A stretch of 50,402 nucleotides of DNA from an uncultured Bacilli bacterium (GCA_947629025.1 CANRCC010000009.1:1-50402); one strand, 5' to 3'; positions 1-9,161 are shown, counted from the stretch's first letter. The notes: generated from the letters alone by a model not told the origin. Translations and numbers: made by a program.

Positions 1-1
1 A

Positions 2-97
2 GAAACATTAAATACTATTATAAACACACTTATTGCAGTTTTTCTAAATAAAACGGAATTTCAAATAAAAATTAACGTTTTTTTAATAAAAAACTAA
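2..97 (+). CDS. possible 3' end of a gene truncated by the window edge
   Basis: Open frame from the left edge to TAA at 95-97 (ETLNTIINTLIAVFLNKTEFQIKINVFLIKN*); no family recognised. Confidence 0.25.
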   Translation, partial: ETLNTIINTLIAVFLNKTEFQIKINVFLIKN

Positions 98-104
98 AAA
101 CAAC

Positions 105-133
105 TTGATTTTTTCTGTTTAGTAGTGTAAAAT
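105..133 (+). promoter_or_regulatory. putative sigma-A promoter for the tRNA-Ile/tRNA-Glu unit
   Basis: TTGATT -17 bp- TAAAAT about 30 nt upstream of tRNA-Ile. Confidence 0.5.
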
Positions 134-161
134 TAAATAGCGTTAAGAAAACATTTTCTTT

Positions 162-238
162 GGACCTATAGCTCAGCTGGTTAGAGTGCACGCCTGATAA
201 GCGTGAGGTCGATGGTTCAAGTCCATCTAGGTCCACCA
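162..238 (+). tRNA. tRNA-Ile(GAT)
   Basis: Cloverleaf with GGACCTA/TAGGTCC acceptor, GAT anticodon in CCTGATAAG, GGTTCAAGTCC T-arm, encoded CCA. Confidence 0.97.
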
Positions 239-243
239 TTTAT

Positions 244-320
244 GGCCTGTTGGTGAAGTGGTTTAACACACCGCCCTTTCACGGCGGCATTCACGGGTTC
301 AAATCCCGTACAGGTCACCA
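244..320 (+). tRNA. tRNA-Glu(TTC)
   Basis: Acceptor GGCCTGT/ACAGGTC, anticodon stem CCGCC/GGCGG with TTC, T-arm GGGTTCAAATCCC, encoded CCA. Confidence 0.96.
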
Positions 321-332
321 AATAGTATTTTA

Positions 333-362
333 AAACCTATCTTAAATGAGATAGGTTTTTTT
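333..362 (+). terminator. Rho-independent terminator of the tRNA unit
   Basis: AACCTATCT-TAAATG-AGATAGGTT followed by a T run. Confidence 0.8.
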
Positions 363-488
363 GACAAAAAAATAAAAAAGTGGTATCATATATGCTCGAT
401 ATCAAGTAAATGTAAAGTTTATAAAAAAATATTGACTTATTTTATTTCTTGATGTTAAGATTAGTCTGTAAGATAATTCTTACAAAAT

Positions 489-521
489 TTGACATTTATA
501 GTGCATTAAAATGCATATAAT
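489..521 (+). promoter_or_regulatory. putative promoter of the structured RNA (21-bp spacer containing a palindrome)
   Basis: TTGACA (489-494) and TATAAT (516-521) with TGCATTAAAATGCA between them; predicted start near 528. Confidence 0.5.
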
Positions 522-527
522 ATGTTT

Positions 528-666
528 GGGTAAATGAGGTAGAAAGACACTAACTATCGCGGATATTGCGCAGGTAATATCTTAAGTGTAGGGGTATATC
601 CTCGATGAGATCCCAAGTGGTGCAAAGGGCATTTACTCAATAAGCTCATACATTATGTATGAGCTT
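528..666 (+). ncRNA. candidate structured RNA (or cis leader) ending in an intrinsic-terminator-like hairpin
   Basis: 9-bp closing stem GGGTAAATG(528-536)/CATTTACTC(630-638); internal stems ACACT/AGTGT, GATATT/AATATC and GGG..ATCcTC/GAGAT..CCC; possible pseudoknot GCGC(568-571)/GTGC(620-623); then perfect 11-bp hairpin 642-666. No known class recognised. Confidence 0.55.
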
Positions 667-690
667 TAATATTATTGAAAGGATTAATAT

Positions 691-1070
691 ATGAAAAGAA
701 TTTTAGGAAAAGTTGATAAAAAAATTGCTGAAAGATATAATTTAGAAGAATATGCGGGTAAATCTATTGTAATGTACGATAATGATAGAAAGCATTGTTT
801 AAAACATAAAGATAATTTGCTAGTCCTAAAATTTTTTATTATATACTAAATCATTTAGATGATATAATCAATTATCCTGATGATGTATTTTATAAGAAAA
901 GTACAAATACATTAGAATATTATAAAACTTATGAGGATGGTGTCTCAGTTAGGGTAAAAATTGAACCAGGAAATGAATTGAAGGCAAAAACATTTTTTAA
1001 AGTAACTAAGACAAAAATAGAAAATAGAAGAAAAAAAGAACAATATAATAAATATGTAATAAATAATTAA
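691..1070 (+). pseudogene. frameshifted small protein, tentatively a PBECR (phage-Barnase/EndoU/ColicinE5/RelE-like nuclease) type domain
   Basis: ATG at 691 with upstream GAAAGGA; frame 1 stops at 847-849. Adding one T in AATTTG near 817 restores MKRILGKVDKKIAERYNLEEYAGKSIVMYDNDRKHCLKHKDNFASPKIFYYILNHLDDIINYPDDVFYKKSTNTLEYYKTYEDG...VINN* to TAA at 1068-1070. Confidence 0.65.
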
Positions 1071-1096
1071 TTACAACAAAACTGGGGGGACTTTTC

Positions 1097-1576
1097 ATGA
1101 AAATAATTTTATCAGATAATATTATGTTAGAAAAAATAAATACTAAAAATAATGAACATAGTGAAATAATAAAAAAATTAGATAATGATAGTTTAATTAA
1201 AAAGTATATTATAGGAACATTTGATAATTTTAAACAATTATTATCCTATTATGATTTATATAATGATGAACTATTTAATAATGTGTATGCTGTAAGATAT
1301 AATAACAATATAGTAGGGGTAGTAGAATTAGATGGAAAAGAAAATGATTTATATTTAAATTATGCTATTTTAAGTAAATATAGAAATAAACATATTGGTA
1401 GTAAATTACTTAATAAAGTAACAAAATATCTTTTGACAGTAACAAAAAAGATTACTCTTTCAATTAAAGATGATAATGCTGCAAGCAAGAAAATTGCTAT
1501 TAAAAATGGATATAGGTCAAGTGATAAGAAAATATTAGGATATACCAATTACGAAATAAACAGGTTATCTAATTAA
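1097..1576 (+). CDS. GNAT family N-acetyltransferase
   Basis: GNAT-like motif YRNKHIGSKLLNKV and C-terminal NAASKKIAIKNGY. Confidence 0.8.
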   Translation: MKIILSDNIMLEKINTKNNEHSEIIKKLDNDSLIKKYIIGTFDNFKQLLSYYDLYNDELFNNVYAVRYNNNIVGVVELDGKENDLYLNYAILSKYRNKHIGSKLLNKVTKYLLTVTKKITLSIKDDNAASKKIAIKNGYRSSDKKILGYTNYEINRLSN

Positions 1577-1634
1577 TTTTTATGTTTGATATTGACCAAT
1601 TTAATATTAAATGATAAAATTATATTGCGCTTAT

Positions 1635-1725
1635 GGAGTGATACTCAAGAGGCTGAAGAGGCGCCCCTGCTAAGGGTGTAGGGTGGGTAACTGCCGCGAG
1701 GGTTCAAATCCCTCTCACTCCGCCA
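1635..1725 (+). tRNA. tRNA-Ser(GCT)
   Basis: GGAGTG/CACTCC acceptor, GCT in CCCCTGCTAAGGG, long variable arm, encoded GCCA end. Confidence 0.95.
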
Positions 1726-1735
1726 TTAAAGATTG

Positions 1736-1759
1736 AAACTCTATTAAAGAGTTTTTTAT
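1736..1759 (+). terminator. Rho-independent terminator after tRNA-Ser
   Basis: AAACTCT-ATTA-AAGAGTTT plus T run. Confidence 0.7.
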
Positions 1760-1831
1760 TTTAAAAAAGTTCTCTAATTTAGAGGATTTTTTCATTTTAT
1801 AGGAGAATATATTTTTTGAAGGGAGAAATAT

Positions 1832-3748
1832 ATGATTCTAAGACTTAGTAAAATAAAAAAAGAATATAAAATAAATAAAAAACGTAGTGATGTAATATTT
1901 AATAATCTAAATCTTAGTTTTAAATCTGGTGAATTTGTATGTGTATTAGGTGAAAGTGGTTCAGGTAAATCAACACTTATGAATATAATAGGAGGATTAG
2001 ATTTAGATTATAAAGGAAAAGTTTTAATTAATGATATGAATATAAAAAATATTAATTTAGATGATTATAGAAGAGATAAAATAGGCTTTATATTTCAAAA
2101 TTTTAATCTTATTTCAAATCTATCTGCATTAGAAAATGTAATGTTAAAACTAGATATGACTACTTTAAAGAAAAGTGAGAAAATAAAAAAGGCAAAAGAA
2201 ATACTAAAAAAGTTAGGATTAGAAAATGTATGTGATAAAAAGCCAAATGAATTATCAGGAGGACAAAAGCAAAGACTTGCGATAGCAAGAGTTTTAGTAA
2301 CAGATCCAGATATAATATTAGCAGATGAACCAACAGGCTCATTAGATACAGAAAATAGTAAAAAAGTATTAGAAATATTAAAGCAAATATCTAGTGAGGG
2401 TAAACTTGTAATAGTTGTAACTCATTCAAAAATGGTACTTGATTATTCAAGTAGAGTTATAACAATAAATGATGGTGAGGTTTTAACTGATGAGGTTATT
2501 AAAGATACATATCAAGATAAAAAAACATTATCAACAAGAAAACATAATATAAGTAAAACTACATCTATTAAATTTGCTATTAGAAATTTGTGTAAAAACT
2601 TAAAAAGAAATATTTTAATATCACTTGCATCAAGTATAGGGATAATTGGAATAATAATAAGCTTATATATTGGTGATGGGGTAAAAGATTTTATAAATGA
2701 AGAAATAAATAATAAAGCAAGTCCTAAAATATTAGATATAAAAAAGAAAGATAAAAATGATTTATATGAAACTAGTTACTTTAGCAAAGATGATATAAAT
2801 AATATATTAAATATTAAAAATATAAAAAAACTATATAAGCAAATTATTTATACAAATAGTTCAGTAATAAATTATAATAATGAAAAATATGATTTAGTAA
2901 CGCTTTCAAGCTATACTAATATTAAAAAAGATGAATTATATAAAGGAAATATACCAAAAGAAAATGAAATAATTATAAGTAAATATCTTGCAGATAAAAT
3001 AAGTAATAAAAAAGATTATAGTGATATACTAGGTAAAAATATTATTTTATATATTATAGATAATTCTAATAATCAACCATTTATGTTAAATGAATATGTA
3101 AAAATATCTGGAATATATAAAAGAGATAAAATATCTATAGTTGCAGATTGTATGTATGCATATATTTCATATGATACTTTAAATAATATTTATATAAAAA
3201 ATAATAAAGAATTAATGCCAACAGATTTAAGTGTTGAAGTATATAATAAAAATGATATAGAAAAAGTAAAACAAAAGATAAATAATCTAGATTTTAATGC
3301 AACATCTACTTCAAATATCATTAGTGATATTTATAATTATCTTGATATAGCAACATTTATATTATCTAGTTTTTCATTAATATCACTTGTTGTATCATCA
3401 ATAATGATTATTATTATAATGCATATAAATGTAGTTGAAAGAACAAAAGAAATAGGAATACTTAGATCTTTAGGAGCCTCTAAAAAAGATATAAAAACAA
3501 TATTTAAAAGTGAAGCTTTTTGTCTTGGATTTCTAATAGGTTTACTCTCATTTATTTTATCAATTATAATATCAATATTTATAAAAGGTATAATATATGA
3601 TAATTTTAAAATTAAATTTATAAATATAAAATTATCATTTATGATTTTTGGTTTAATTATTAGTATAATTATGTGTATAATATCAAGTTTAATACCAGCA
3701 AATAAAGCATCAAAAATAGATCCTATAAATGCACTTAGATATGAATAA
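1832..3748 (+). CDS. ABC transporter, fused ATP-binding and FtsX/MacB-like permease
   Basis: Walker A GESGSGKST, signature LSGGQKQR, Walker B ILADEPTGSLD; C-terminal FtsX-type ERTKEIGILRSLGASKKDI and TM segments. Confidence 0.95.
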   Translation: MILRLSKIKKEYKINKKRSDVIFNNLNLSFKSGEFVCVLGESGSGKSTLMNIIGGLDLDYKGKVLINDMNIKNINLDDYRRDKIGFIFQNFNLISNLSALENVMLKLDMTTLKKSEKIKKAKEILKKLGLENVCDKKPNELSGGQKQRLAIARVLVTDPDIILADEPTGSLDTENSKKVLEILKQISSEGKLVIVVTHSKMVLDYSSRVITINDGEVLTDEVIKDTYQDKKTLSTRKHNISKTTSIKFAIRNLCKNLKRNILISLASSIGIIGIIISLYIGDGVKDFINEEINNKASPKILDIKKKDKNDLYETSYFSKDDINNILNIKNIKKLYKQIIYTNSSVINYNNEKYDLVTLSSYTNIKKDELYKGNIPKENEIIISKYLADKISNKKDYSDILGKNIILYIIDNSNNQPFMLNEYVKISGIYKRDKISIVADCMYAYISYDTLNNIYIKNNKELMPTDLSVEVYNKNDIEKVKQKINNLDFNATSTSNIISDIYNYLDIATFILSSFSLISLVVSSIMIIIIMHINVVERTKEIGILRSLGASKKDIKTIFKSEAFCLGFLIGLLSFILSIIISIFIKGIIYDNFKIKFINIKLSFMIFGLIISIIMCIISSLIPANKASKIDPINALRYE

Positions 3749-3837
3749 ATATTATTTAAAAAAATATCATTTTATTACTTGAAAATATTAATATATGTGT
3801 TATAATTGATTTTGTCAGAAGTAAGAGAGGTAGTAGT

Positions 3838-4194
3838 ATGAATTACATTAATGGCGATACTTTTTTAGCAAATGTTTTCTTAACATTAATCGAAAGAAAA
3901 AAATTAGAGATTGAATTAAATGAACTAATAAAATTTGAGTATAATTACTTACAATTATTAGATGGTGAAAATAATATTTTAGAAAATTCAGTAGAAAATA
4001 TAATGAATTTTGTAAACACATATCAAGAATATCTTGAGGTTGTAGAAGATGGTAATACTAAACACATATATATATCTAATGAAGATGATTTTGCGTATGT
4101 TTTACTTGAAGAGTTTGAGAAAAATTTAAAAGATGCTAAAAAATATAGAAAAGCATTAAAAATGATAATTAATGATGAGAAAAAAAGTGCTTAA
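3838..4194 (+). CDS. hypothetical protein
   Basis: Promoter TTGAAA-16-TATAAT and GAGAGG-type RBS upstream; no family recognised. Confidence 0.7.
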   Translation: MNYINGDTFLANVFLTLIERKKLEIELNELIKFEYNYLQLLDGENNILENSVENIMNFVNTYQEYLEVVEDGNTKHIYISNEDDFAYVLLEEFEKNLKDAKKYRKALKMIINDEKKSA

Positions 4195-4198
4195 ATTT

Positions 4199-4229
4199 AT
4201 AAAATATCTGATTTAATCAGGTATTTTTA
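4199..4229 (+). terminator. Rho-independent terminator
   Basis: ATATCTGA-TTTAA-TCAGGTAT followed by TTTT. Confidence 0.6.
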
Positions 4230-4273
4230 TATGAAAAAAGTTAAACTCATGTTATAATATAAAAGGTGATTGT

Positions 4274-4747
4274 ATGAAAAAAATCAGTATTGTTTGTCTA
4301 ATAGTAGTTATAATTGATAGATTATTAAAGTTATTAGTAAATAGTACTCTTGATTTTTTAGTAAGATATGAAGTGATAAAAAACTTTTTTTCTTTAATTA
4401 ATTGCCATAACAAAGGAGCAGCATTTAGTATTTTAAATGGTAATGTATTATTTCTTATATTTATAACAATAGTTGCATTATATTTTATTATTTTATATAT
4501 AAGAAAAGAAAATGATTATAAATTAATTAATACTATATCATATGGATTACTTTTAGGTGGAATAATAGGAAATTTAATTGATAGAATAATATATGGTTAT
4601 GTTATTGATTATTTAAGTTTTACTATATTTAATTATAATTTTCCAATATTTAACTTTGCTGATATATGCATAGTTATAGGAGCATTATTACTTATATTTA
4701 TAGAATTAAGAGGTGAAAAAAATGAATCAAAGTCTAGTAGTAAGTAA
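4274..4747 (+). CDS. lspA: lipoprotein signal peptidase (signal peptidase II)
   Basis: DRLLKLLVN, NKGAAFSIL, GNLIDRIIYGYVIDYL and NFADICI motifs. Confidence 0.95.
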   Translation: MKKISIVCLIVVIIDRLLKLLVNSTLDFLVRYEVIKNFFSLINCHNKGAAFSILNGNVLFLIFITIVALYFIILYIRKENDYKLINTISYGLLLGGIIGNLIDRIIYGYVIDYLSFTIFNYNFPIFNFADICIVIGALLLIFIELRGEKNESKSSSK

Positions 4748-5627
4748 CTTGAATGAAGAAATTAGACTAGATAAATATTTGTCTAGTAATGAAAATATTA
4801 ATTTAACAAGATCAAAAATTCAAAAACTTATGGATAATAACTTAATTTTGGTAAATGGTAATAATGTTAAGAATAGTTATAAAGTTAAAAATAATGATGT
4901 AATAGATATAGGAGAATTAAAAGAAGATACAGATATTATTCCAGAAAAGATGAATTTAGATATAGTATATGAAGATGATGATGTTATTGTTATAAATAAA
5001 CCAAGTGGGGTAGTAGTTCATCCTGCTAGTGGTAATTATAAAAATACACTTGTAAATGGACTATTATATCATTCAAAAAGTCTTAGTAACATAAATGGAG
5101 AGTTTAGACCTGGTATTGTTCATAGAATAGATAAAGATACAAGTGGACTTTTACTTGTTGCAAAGAATGATAAAGCACACTTATCTTTAGCAAAACAACT
5201 TAAAGAAAAGACAATAAAAAGAAAATATATTGCACTTGTTGAGGGTGTTATTAATCATGATACAGGAACTATTGATGCACCTATTGGAAGAGATAAAAAT
5301 GATAGAAAAAAAATGACAGTAACAAGTGAAAATTCAAAAGATGCCATAACTCATTTTAAAGTACTTGAAAGATATAAAGATAAGACATTAATTGAATGTA
5401 CACTTGAAACAGGAAGAACACATCAAATAAGAGTTCATATGAAATATATTGGTCATCCAGTAGTAAATGATCCAGTTTATGGAAGAAAAAATGCAACATC
5501 TTTTGGGCAAATGCTTCATGCGAAGTTGATAGGATTTAATCATCCAACAACTAATAAATATTTAGAATTTAGTTGTGAGTTACCATTAGAATTTGAAAAA
5601 ATGTTAGATAATTGCAAGCAAGAGTAG
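4722..5627 (+). CDS. rluD: RluA/RluD family 23S rRNA pseudouridine synthase
   Basis: N-terminal S4-like domain, HRIDKDTSGLLLVAKN catalytic motif, GRTHQIRVH. ATG at 4722 preferred over the GTG at 4713 from RBS spacing. Confidence 0.93.
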   Translation: MNQSLVVSNLNEEIRLDKYLSSNENINLTRSKIQKLMDNNLILVNGNNVKNSYKVKNNDVIDIGELKEDTDIIPEKMNLDIVYEDDDVIVINKPSGVVVHPASGNYKNTLVNGLLYHSKSLSNINGEFRPGIVHRIDKDTSGLLLVAKNDKAHLSLAKQLKEKTIKRKYIALVEGVINHDTGTIDAPIGRDKNDRKKMTVTSENSKDAITHFKVLERYKDKTLIECTLETGRTHQIRVHMKYIGHPVVNDPVYGRKNATSFGQMLHAKLIGFNHPTTNKYLEFSCELPLEFEKMLDNCKQE

Positions 5628-5636
5628 GTGATAAAA

Positions 5637-6794
5637 ATGAAAATGACGTTAATGAATGAAAAAGATTTGCTTGTTATGAAAATTCTTCATTATTTTATAA
5701 TTAAACAAAATTATACTCCAATAATAATAAAAGGAGTAGAAGATGAAATATGGCTTGAAAATAAAAATAATGAGTTTAGTATTATTAGAATAGTTACAAA
5801 GCATATTCATAATGATGAACAATTAAGATATGATAGTTATAAAACAAAACATATAACAAGACAAATAAAAAGAAAGTTACTAGATTTTTCAATGAATATG
5901 ATTTCAATATATACTGATGTAGAGTATGTAAGTGATATTACAAAATATGATGATAAGAAATTTTCTAGTGTAGTTATAAAAAATGAAGATGATTTAATAA
6001 CTAATGAAATTCTTAATAAAAGATTTAAAAATATTAAAGATAATATGAAATTTGAAGAAGAAGATTTCGAATTAGTTGGAAGAATAACTAAAGATATAAC
6101 AACAAAAAATATAAAAGAAGTAGAAAAGAGGGAATCATTTATGAAAAATAAAAATATTTTATTAACCTATATATTAATATTAATAAATATAATTGTATTT
6201 GCGCTTATGTATATTTATGGTAATGGCTCAGAAGATATAAATACACTTATAAATTTTGGAGCAAATTATACACCACTTGTTAAATATGGACAATATTATA
6301 GATTATTAACATCTGCGTTTTTACATATTGGAGCTATTCATTTAATATTTAATATGTATGCTCTTTATATAGCAGGTAGCCAAATTGAATATGTATATGG
6401 AAAAATAAAATATATAATTATATATTTATTTAGTGCATTTATGGGCTCATTATTTACAATTGCCTTATCAAGTGAAAATGTAGTTTCTGCAGGAGCGTCA
6501 GGTGCAATATTTGGATTATTTGGTTCACTATTATATTTTGGATATAATTATAGAGGTTATATTGGTAATGCAATTATAAGTCAACTTGTACCGGTCATAA
6601 TACTAAATTTAGTTATTGGATTTTCAAATCCTAACATAGGTAATGCTGCACATATTGGAGGACTTATTGGGGGTTATATTATTTCAATGGCATTAGGTGC
6701 TAATATAAATGAAGAAAATAAAAATAAAATAAATGGAATTATAATATCTGTTATCCTAACAGCATTTATGATTTATATCGGATTTTTTAATTAG
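5637..6794 (+). CDS. rhomboid family intramembrane serine protease
   Basis: GASGAIFGLFG catalytic serine motif, HLIFNMYALY, and AAHIGGLIGGY. Confidence 0.93.
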   Translation: MKMTLMNEKDLLVMKILHYFIIKQNYTPIIIKGVEDEIWLENKNNEFSIIRIVTKHIHNDEQLRYDSYKTKHITRQIKRKLLDFSMNMISIYTDVEYVSDITKYDDKKFSSVVIKNEDDLITNEILNKRFKNIKDNMKFEEEDFELVGRITKDITTKNIKEVEKRESFMKNKNILLTYILILINIIVFALMYIYGNGSEDINTLINFGANYTPLVKYGQYYRLLTSAFLHIGAIHLIFNMYALYIAGSQIEYVYGKIKYIIIYLFSAFMGSLFTIALSSENVVSAGASGAIFGLFGSLLYFGYNYRGYIGNAIISQLVPVIILNLVIGFSNPNIGNAAHIGGLIGGYIISMALGANINEENKNKINGIIISVILTAFMIYIGFFN

Positions 6795-6808
6795 AGGAGG
6801 ATGATAAA

Positions 6809-7123
6809 ATGATTACACAAAGTTTTGAAATTTTAGATAAATATAAAGAAAGATTTAAAAATATAAGAGATTACAATCAACGTGAACTAGAAATTCTTAT
6901 TTTTGATTTAGGCAAAGAATGCTATGAAGATGATTATGAAATGCAGCTTGCATTAAATTGGATAAAATTAATAAGTAAAGTTCAAATTGGAATAGAATTA
7001 ACAGAAGAAGAAGAAAAATGTTTAAGTAGGGCATCACGCGGAAGTATTATTCTTCCTAGTGTGGTATGTGAGTCAAAGAAAAAAAGAGATAAATTATTAA
7101 AAATGGTAAATAAAAAGTCCTAA
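6809..7123 (+). CDS. hypothetical protein
   Basis: GAGGAGG RBS just upstream; convergent with rnhC. Confidence 0.7.
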   Translation: MITQSFEILDKYKERFKNIRDYNQRELEILIFDLGKECYEDDYEMQLALNWIKLISKVQIGIELTEEEEKCLSRASRGSIILPSVVCESKKKRDKLLKMVNKKS

Positions 7124-7139
7124 ATATTTAGGATTTTTT
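7118..7139. terminator. bidirectional terminator palindrome between convergent genes
   Basis: TCCTAAATATTTAGGA plus T tract; overlaps both stop codons. Confidence 0.7.
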
Positions 7140-8049
7140 CAGTGTTTTTAAAGTTAATTTTAGCAATTTCATATAGTTTATCTTTTCCATATTTAGAAAC
7201 TATTTTTCTTCCAAAATCATCAACTAATACTCCTGCACCTTTAGGTATAAAAGCATCAAGAGTATTACTCATTTTTTCCATTTCTTTTAAAAATAAATAT
7301 CTACTAATTAATGATGAACAAGCAACTGATAAACATTTATCTTCTGCTTTAGTAGTAAATGTTATTTTTCTAAATACATTATTTTCACTTTTTAAATAAT
7401 TATAATAATTTCTTTCAGGTGTAAATTGATCTACTACTACCATATCATATACAAAATTATCTTTTTTTAATAAACCAAGTAATACTTTATTATGTAGTAT
7501 TGCTTTAATTTTATTCATATTATCTCCATTTTCTTGCATTTTGTTATATGATTTACAATCTAAGATAAAAGATTCATAAGGAATCTTATCCATAATTTTT
7601 GGAACAATACTTAGTATTTTTTCATCTGTTAATTTTTTAGAATCACGAACACCTAATTCTTCTAAAAATGAGATATTTTCTTTATTAACATAAGATGCAG
7701 TTACTACAATAGGACCAAAGTAATCACCAGTTCCAACCTCATCTGAACCAATAGAATTAATAAAATAATAGTCAGTTTTATCAGTATCTTCCTTTTTTTC
7801 TTTCTTTTTATTATCTTCTATTACTTCTTTCCCATTTAATATTACTTCAGTTTCTTTCCAATAATTAGCATCTATATCTGCTGATACACCTTGAAATACT
7901 ACTTTACCAGATTCATATAATGTTATGACAGTATCTGCATCTTGTGCTTGAAATATTGCATACATAGGAGTTTTATCTCTTTTCATATATTTATAGTGTT
8001 CTATCATTTTTTCTTTTGTGTTATCACTTACTTTAAACGATATTGTCAT
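7120..8049 (-). CDS. rnhC: ribonuclease HIII
   Basis: SIGSDEVGTGDYFGPIVV catalytic motif, DSKKLTD, N-terminal DUF3378-like domain. Confidence 0.95.
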   Translation of the reverse strand: MTISFKVSDNTKEKMIEHYKYMKRDKTPMYAIFQAQDADTVITLYESGKVVFQGVSADIDANYWKETEVILNGKEVIEDNKKKEKKEDTDKTDYYFINSIGSDEVGTGDYFGPIVVTASYVNKENISFLEELGVRDSKKLTDEKILSIVPKIMDKIPYESFILDCKSYNKMQENGDNMNKIKAILHNKVLLGLLKKDNFVYDMVVVDQFTPERNYYNYLKSENNVFRKITFTTKAEDKCLSVACSSLISRYLFLKEMEKMSNTLDAFIPKGAGVLVDDFGRKIVSKYGKDKLYEIAKINFKNTEKILNI

Positions 8050-8140
8050 AAGTTTTCACCTCTTTATAATATTTTAACATAATTTCTTTATTTTTTTATA
8101 AAAATATAATATAATTATAGAAAGAATAGAGGTTGAAAAT

Positions 8141-8848
8141 ATGAGTTTAAATACTTTAGATATTGTAATAATAATGTTCATTTTAATGGGTGGTATAGTA
8201 GGTATGAAAAGGGGAGTTATTAAACAAAGTGTAATGACAATTGGAATGCTTATTGTAGTTATTTTGTCATTTATATTAAAAAATCCAGTTTCATCATTAA
8301 TGTATAAATATTTACCTTTTTTTACATTTGGTGGTCTATTAAAAGATTTAACAGTATTAAATATAATTTTATATGAATTAATTGCTTTTTCTATAGTATT
8401 TTCAATATTAAGTGCAATATTAGTAGTATTGATAAGAGTAAGTTCTATATTTGAAAGATTATTAAAATTTACAATAATACTTGCAATACCATCAAAAATA
8501 TTAGGATTTATTTTAGGAACTGTTGAATATTATTTAGTAGTATTTATCATATTATTTATTGTATCTAGTCCAATGTTTCATATAAAAGATATTGATTTTG
8601 TAAGAGAATCAAAATTAAAAGATACAGTTTTAAATAATACTTTAGGATTATCTAGTATGCTAAATAATACATTAGAAACATTTAATGATATAGATATTTT
8701 AATTAAAAATAAAGATAAATATTCTACGGATGAGTTTAATTGTAAGGCAGTAAATATTATGAAAGAAAATAAATTTTTAGGTGAAAAATCTTTAGATTAC
8801 CTATATTCAAAGGGTAAAGTAAATAATAAATGTAAGGTGAGTGATTAA
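8141..8848 (+). CDS. CvpA family membrane protein
   Basis: N-terminal NTLDIVIIMFILMGGIVGMKRGVIKQ and multiple TMs; position between rnhC and trxA. Confidence 0.8.
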   Translation: MSLNTLDIVIIMFILMGGIVGMKRGVIKQSVMTIGMLIVVILSFILKNPVSSLMYKYLPFFTFGGLLKDLTVLNIILYELIAFSIVFSILSAILVVLIRVSSIFERLLKFTIILAIPSKILGFILGTVEYYLVVFIILFIVSSPMFHIKDIDFVRESKLKDTVLNNTLGLSSMLNNTLETFNDIDILIKNKDKYSTDEFNCKAVNIMKENKFLGEKSLDYLYSKGKVNNKCKVSD

Positions 8849-8849
8849 T

Positions 8850-9161
8850 ATGAGTATAATAAATGTTGATTCAAAAAGTTTTGATAGTACTATAGATACT
8901 GGAGTAGTACTTGTTGATTTTTATGCTACTTGGTGTGGACCTTGTAAGATGCTTTCTCCAATTATAGATGAAGTATCAAATGAAATAAGTGATGTAAAAT
9001 TTGTAAAAGTTGATGTTGATAATTCTAATGATTTAGCAAATAAATATGGTATAACAAGTATACCAACATTATTACTTTTTAAAGATAAAAAATTAAAGGG
9101 AAAGACAGTTGGTTTTTTAACTAAAGATGATCTTATAAGATTTATAAATGAGAATAAATAA
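8850..9161 (+). CDS. trxA: thioredoxin
   Basis: VDFYATWCGPCKMLSPIIDE and the cis-Pro region TSIPTLLLF. Confidence 0.97.
   Translation: MSIINVDSKSFDSTIDTGVVLVDFYATWCGPCKMLSPIIDEVSNEISDVKFVKVDVDNSNDLANKYGITSIPTLLLFKDKKLKGKTVGFLTKDDLIRFINENK

Noticed and set aside
528-666. SRP RNA, 6S RNA or a known riboswitch
   Set aside because: Conserved signatures such as GGAA-capped helix 8 or a 6S-like bubble are not present; left as unclassified pending cmscan.
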